From Pseudomonadota bacterium (lineage in GTDB: Bacteria > Myxococcota_A > Polyangia > Polyangiales > Polyangiaceae), in NCBI GenBank assembly GCA_023423895.1, contig JAFAER010000205.1, positions 1-64,000 of the forward strand: DNA of 64,000 nucleotides. The letters run 5' to 3'. Below the pieces are notes generated by a model. The model saw nothing but the letters and a program-made list of their open reading frames with translations, searched no databases and was not told the DNA's origin. A program made the position numbers and the translations under genes. This document shows positions 62,029 to 64,000 of this stretch, piece after piece. Numbering within the stretch: the first letter of the stretch is position 1; each line of letters begins with the position of its first letter.

Positions 62029-62597
62029 CGTTCCGAAAGGCAGAGTCCCAAGACGCCGAGGCGATCGCGCGCATCTACAACGAGGCCATGCCGCCGGGCG
62101 TCTACGTGACGCCCGAGCTGCAGCCGGTCACCGCCGAGAGCCGGCGCCGCTGGCTGTCGGAGCTGGCAGATCCCTATGGAGCTTGGGTCCTCGAGGCGGC
62201 GTCCGGTGAGGTCGTCGGTTGGTGCTCCCTCCGGCCATTCGCCGTGCGACCGACGTATCCGCGCATCGCTGAGATATCGGCATACGTGACGCTCGCGCGG
62301 CGCTCTGGCTTCATTGGCGGCAAGTTGCTCGCCTGCGCCGTTCACGTGGCTCGGCGTCGCGGGTTCCGCTCGCTCGTCTCCATCGTCAGCGACAAGAACC
62401 TGACCAGCGTCTCGGGCTCTGTCGCCTACGGATTCAAGCCAGCGGCGGTGGTCTACGAGGGCGGCCGGCTGGGAGGGAACCTCGAGAATGCGCTGTGGCT
62501 CCAGAAGAGTCTGCTCGTCGACGATCCGGCACCCTATCGCAAGGTTCGCGACTCCATCCTGCGCTCCGAGTGCGCGGACGAACGGACCTATTTGTGA
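62025..62597 (+). CDS. GNAT acetyltransferase resembling ArsN / phosphinothricin acetyltransferase
   Basis: A 190-residue GNAT protein starting at GTG overlapped by the preceding stop. FRKAESQDAEAIARIYNEA is the typical opening of phosphinothricin N-acetyltransferases and of ArsN proteins in arsenic clusters. GWCSLRPFAVRPTYPRIAEIS and a variant acetyl-CoA loop (RRSGFIGGKLL, in place of RxxGxG) follow. ArsN1 acetylates the antibiotic arsinothricin. The position after arsR-arsI-acr3-arsC makes this role plausible, but the altered loop and the substrate are unproven. Confidence 0.8.
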   Translation: MTFRKAESQDAEAIARIYNEAMPPGVYVTPELQPVTAESRRRWLSELADPYGAWVLEAASGEVVGWCSLRPFAVRPTYPRIAEISAYVTLARRSGFIGGKLLACAVHVARRRGFRSLVSIVSDKNLTSVSGSVAYGFKPAAVVYEGGRLGGNLENALWLQKSLLVDDPAPYRKVRDSILRSECADERTYL

Positions 62598-62817
62598 TGC
62601 GATATGAACACTCGCTCGTGGACAAGACCTCGATCGCGGCCCTCTGGACAATCGCGCAGGTGGTGGAACCGAGCTAGGCCGCGTGGGTCCCAATCCACGC
62701 TCATCGCGCTCCGCCGCTCAAGGAGGACCATTCACGCACCTCGCTTCCGTGAACCAGTCGCGTCTGGCTCATGGCACCCGCCAGTAGCCCGTCTACACAG
62801 GTCAGTCTCGCGACAGG

Positions 62818-63405
62818 TCAGTCTCGCGGCGGAGGGCATGTCGGCAGCATCGAACGGACGCTGTCCAGCAACTCGTCCTCACTCGACCCCTCGAGCACGC
62901 ACGGACCGTTGCGTTCGCAGCGGAGACGGAACTCCTTGCGAACACCGGAGGCGCTCTCGAGCACGTAGCGCGTGTCGGGCTCGTGTGCGAAGTGCGGGTG
63001 GAGAAGTGCGAAGTAGATCAAGAACTGGTACTTGGCGGCCACTTGACGCGCTGGATCGTTGGCGTCGAGGTTCGAGCAAGCGAGATGTACTCTCGTCGTG
63101 GAGCGTCGATACGCGTCCAGCCAGAAGGGAGCGCAGATGGCGCTTGGCGCAAGCCCGACGCTCACCGCAGCGACGAAGCCCCACAGCGCGAGGGAGCGCC
63201 TCCACGACACCCAGACGAGTGCGCTCGCGACCAGCAGCGTCAGTGCTGCGAGCGTGACGAGCACGCCCGCGAAGAAAAGAAGACCTGCATTTTCCTGACG
63301 GTTCCCCGCGCGCCAGCACCCCCTTGCGACATAGAAGAGAGAGAGGGCGGGCGCGACATTCAGGATTGCGAGCGCGCGGAGGCAGGTACGGCGGAACGGG
63401 CTCAT
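62818..63405 (-). CDS. Small membrane protein of unknown function
   Basis: A 195-residue protein with three hydrophobic segments (about 12-30, 40-63, 70-92) and a soluble C-terminus of about 100 residues with four Cys and predicted helices. The codon pattern is normal for the window. I recognise no domain. It stands alone between the GNAT genes and the tRNA. Confidence 0.6.
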   Translation of the reverse strand: MSPFRRTCLRALAILNVAPALSLFYVARGCWRAGNRQENAGLLFFAGVLVTLAALTLLVASALVWVSWRRSLALWGFVAAVSVGLAPSAICAPFWLDAYRRSTTRVHLACSNLDANDPARQVAAKYQFLIYFALLHPHFAHEPDTRYVLESASGVRKEFRLRCERNGPCVLEGSSEDELLDSVRSMLPTCPPPRD

Positions 63406-63843
63406 CGAGCAGGTTGGCCCCGGCGTAGACGAGGGCTGGGCTGGCGCTATTCAGCGCGAGGACGATCCCTTGGCAGCACGTGAGCCTCGTACGCCCCGTC
63501 TTGGGGGGAGGCGACGCGTGCTGTGCTGCCGTCCCACGTCGGGTCGGGCTCGCGCGTGAGATACACGAGCTCGTCTTCAACCTGTTGGCCACAAGATGAG
63601 GGAGCGGCGCGCCGACGTCCCAGACAGGGAACCCCGGGCACGGGACGGCGTGCTCCGGTTCGTGCCTCGGGGCCTGCGTACGGTGTCCACGCGGCTCGGG
63701 AGTCGTCCCGGGCGGTGCACCATGGCTGGCAGGAGACGAACAACGGCCGCTCTTCGCAGCGGCGAGAAGACCGGGTTCCCCGGGGCATTCACCGGCGCGA
63801 TGCTCATCCGGTCCACCCAGCGGGTATGTCAGCGGATTCTTTG
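63406..63843. other. Intergenic region
   Basis: These 438 bases between the small membrane protein and tRNA-Ser contain overlapping short open frames on both strands, none with a ribosome site or recognisable motif. I see no supported gene. Confidence 0.45.
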
Positions 63844-63932
63844 CGGAGAGGGCGGGATTCGAACCCGCGGTCGGGTTTTAGCCCGACGCCCGCTTAGCAA
63901 GCGGGTACCTTCGGCCACTCGGTCACCTCTCC
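63844..63932 (-). tRNA. tRNA-Ser (anticodon GCT)
   Basis: The minus strand reads a full cloverleaf with long variable arm. The acceptor stem GGAGAGG/CCTCTCC is followed by discriminator G; the anticodon stem CCCGC/GCGGG encloses TTGCTAA (anticodon GCT, reading AGC/AGU). The variable-arm stem is GTCGGGC/ACCCGAC-like and the T-arm contains GTTCGAATC. The CCA end is not encoded. Confidence 0.95.
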
Positions 63933-64000
63933 TGAGTGGGGACGGACGATCTACAGCGCCTTTTCCGACGGCGCAACTCCGGCGGAGCATCGACCTCGAC

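Noticed and set aside
63447..63788. A 113-codon frame next to the tRNA
   Set aside because: No ribosome site, no domain and overlapping frames of equal length on the other strand.

Overview
The window is about 64 kb of GC-rich bacterial chromosome that looks like a myxobacterium (Myxococcota, probably Polyangiales-like). The pointers are a MYXO-CTERM-type tail on a secreted protease, a very high density of lipoproteins with Asp/Gly/Ser-rich linkers after the lipobox, MopE-like and DUF4215 cysteine-rich repeats, a membrane-anchored Ser/Thr kinase with a Pro/Ala-rich tail, and many GTG starts. No species can be named from the sequence alone. I saw no insertion sequence, phage gene, CRISPR array or rRNA. 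One tRNA (Ser, GCT anticodon) lies at the right edge.

Layout. 1-1206: start of an RNase E/G gene running off the left edge, with a very large acidic insert in its S1 domain. 2.2-9.3 kb: secreted metalloprotease, ABC-2 permease/ATPase pair, CutA, a di-haem peroxidase-like lipoprotein and a convergent di-haem cytochrome c. 9.4-11.0 kb: an unknown membrane protein. 11.3-15.7 kb: a beta-oxidation pair, a dehydrogenase-hydratase fusion carrying three SCP2 domains and a thiolase. 15.8-25.5 kb: a GNAT enzyme, then surface and periplasmic proteins (coiled-coil lipoprotein, fibro-slime/DUF4215 protein, GH20 hexosaminidase, LVIVD-repeat lipoprotein with an Ig-like partner). 25.6-31.0 kb: an XRE regulator, a Ser/Thr kinase, a TPR/PEGA-type protein and three tandem MopE-like lipoproteins. 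31.1-43.7 kb: lipoproteins, a two-gene spermidine-synthase-like membrane system, a TIGR00300 (archaeal-type ornithine cyclodeaminase-like) protein, a lipase-like lipoprotein, a DMT transporter, a U32/RlhA-like protein and an FGE-fold lipoprotein. 44.0-45.4 kb: a VWA lipoprotein.

45.5-49.5 kb holds the most unusual unit: a tightly coupled minus-strand operon (ATGA/TTGA overlaps) encoding a tri-haem lipoprotein, a DUF4266 lipoprotein, a DUF3570 predicted outer-membrane beta-barrel, a di-haem lipoprotein and two small lipoproteins with CX4CH haem motifs. About seven haem sites surround one barrel. I propose it as an undescribed outer-membrane redox system, as inference only.

49.6-57.4 kb: an MBL/DUF4336-like protein, an unknown lipoprotein, a hybrid histidine kinase with two full kinase-receiver modules, a small lipoprotein and an ArsR-SRPBCC regulator/effector pair. 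57.4-58.9 kb: a repeat-containing lipoprotein. 58.9-62.6 kb: an arsenic cluster arsR-arsI-acr3-arsC followed by two coupled GNAT acetyltransferases, one resembling ArsN/phosphinothricin acetyltransferases. Two near-identical 16-bp operators sit in front of arsR and arsI. The window ends with a small membrane protein and tRNA-Ser.
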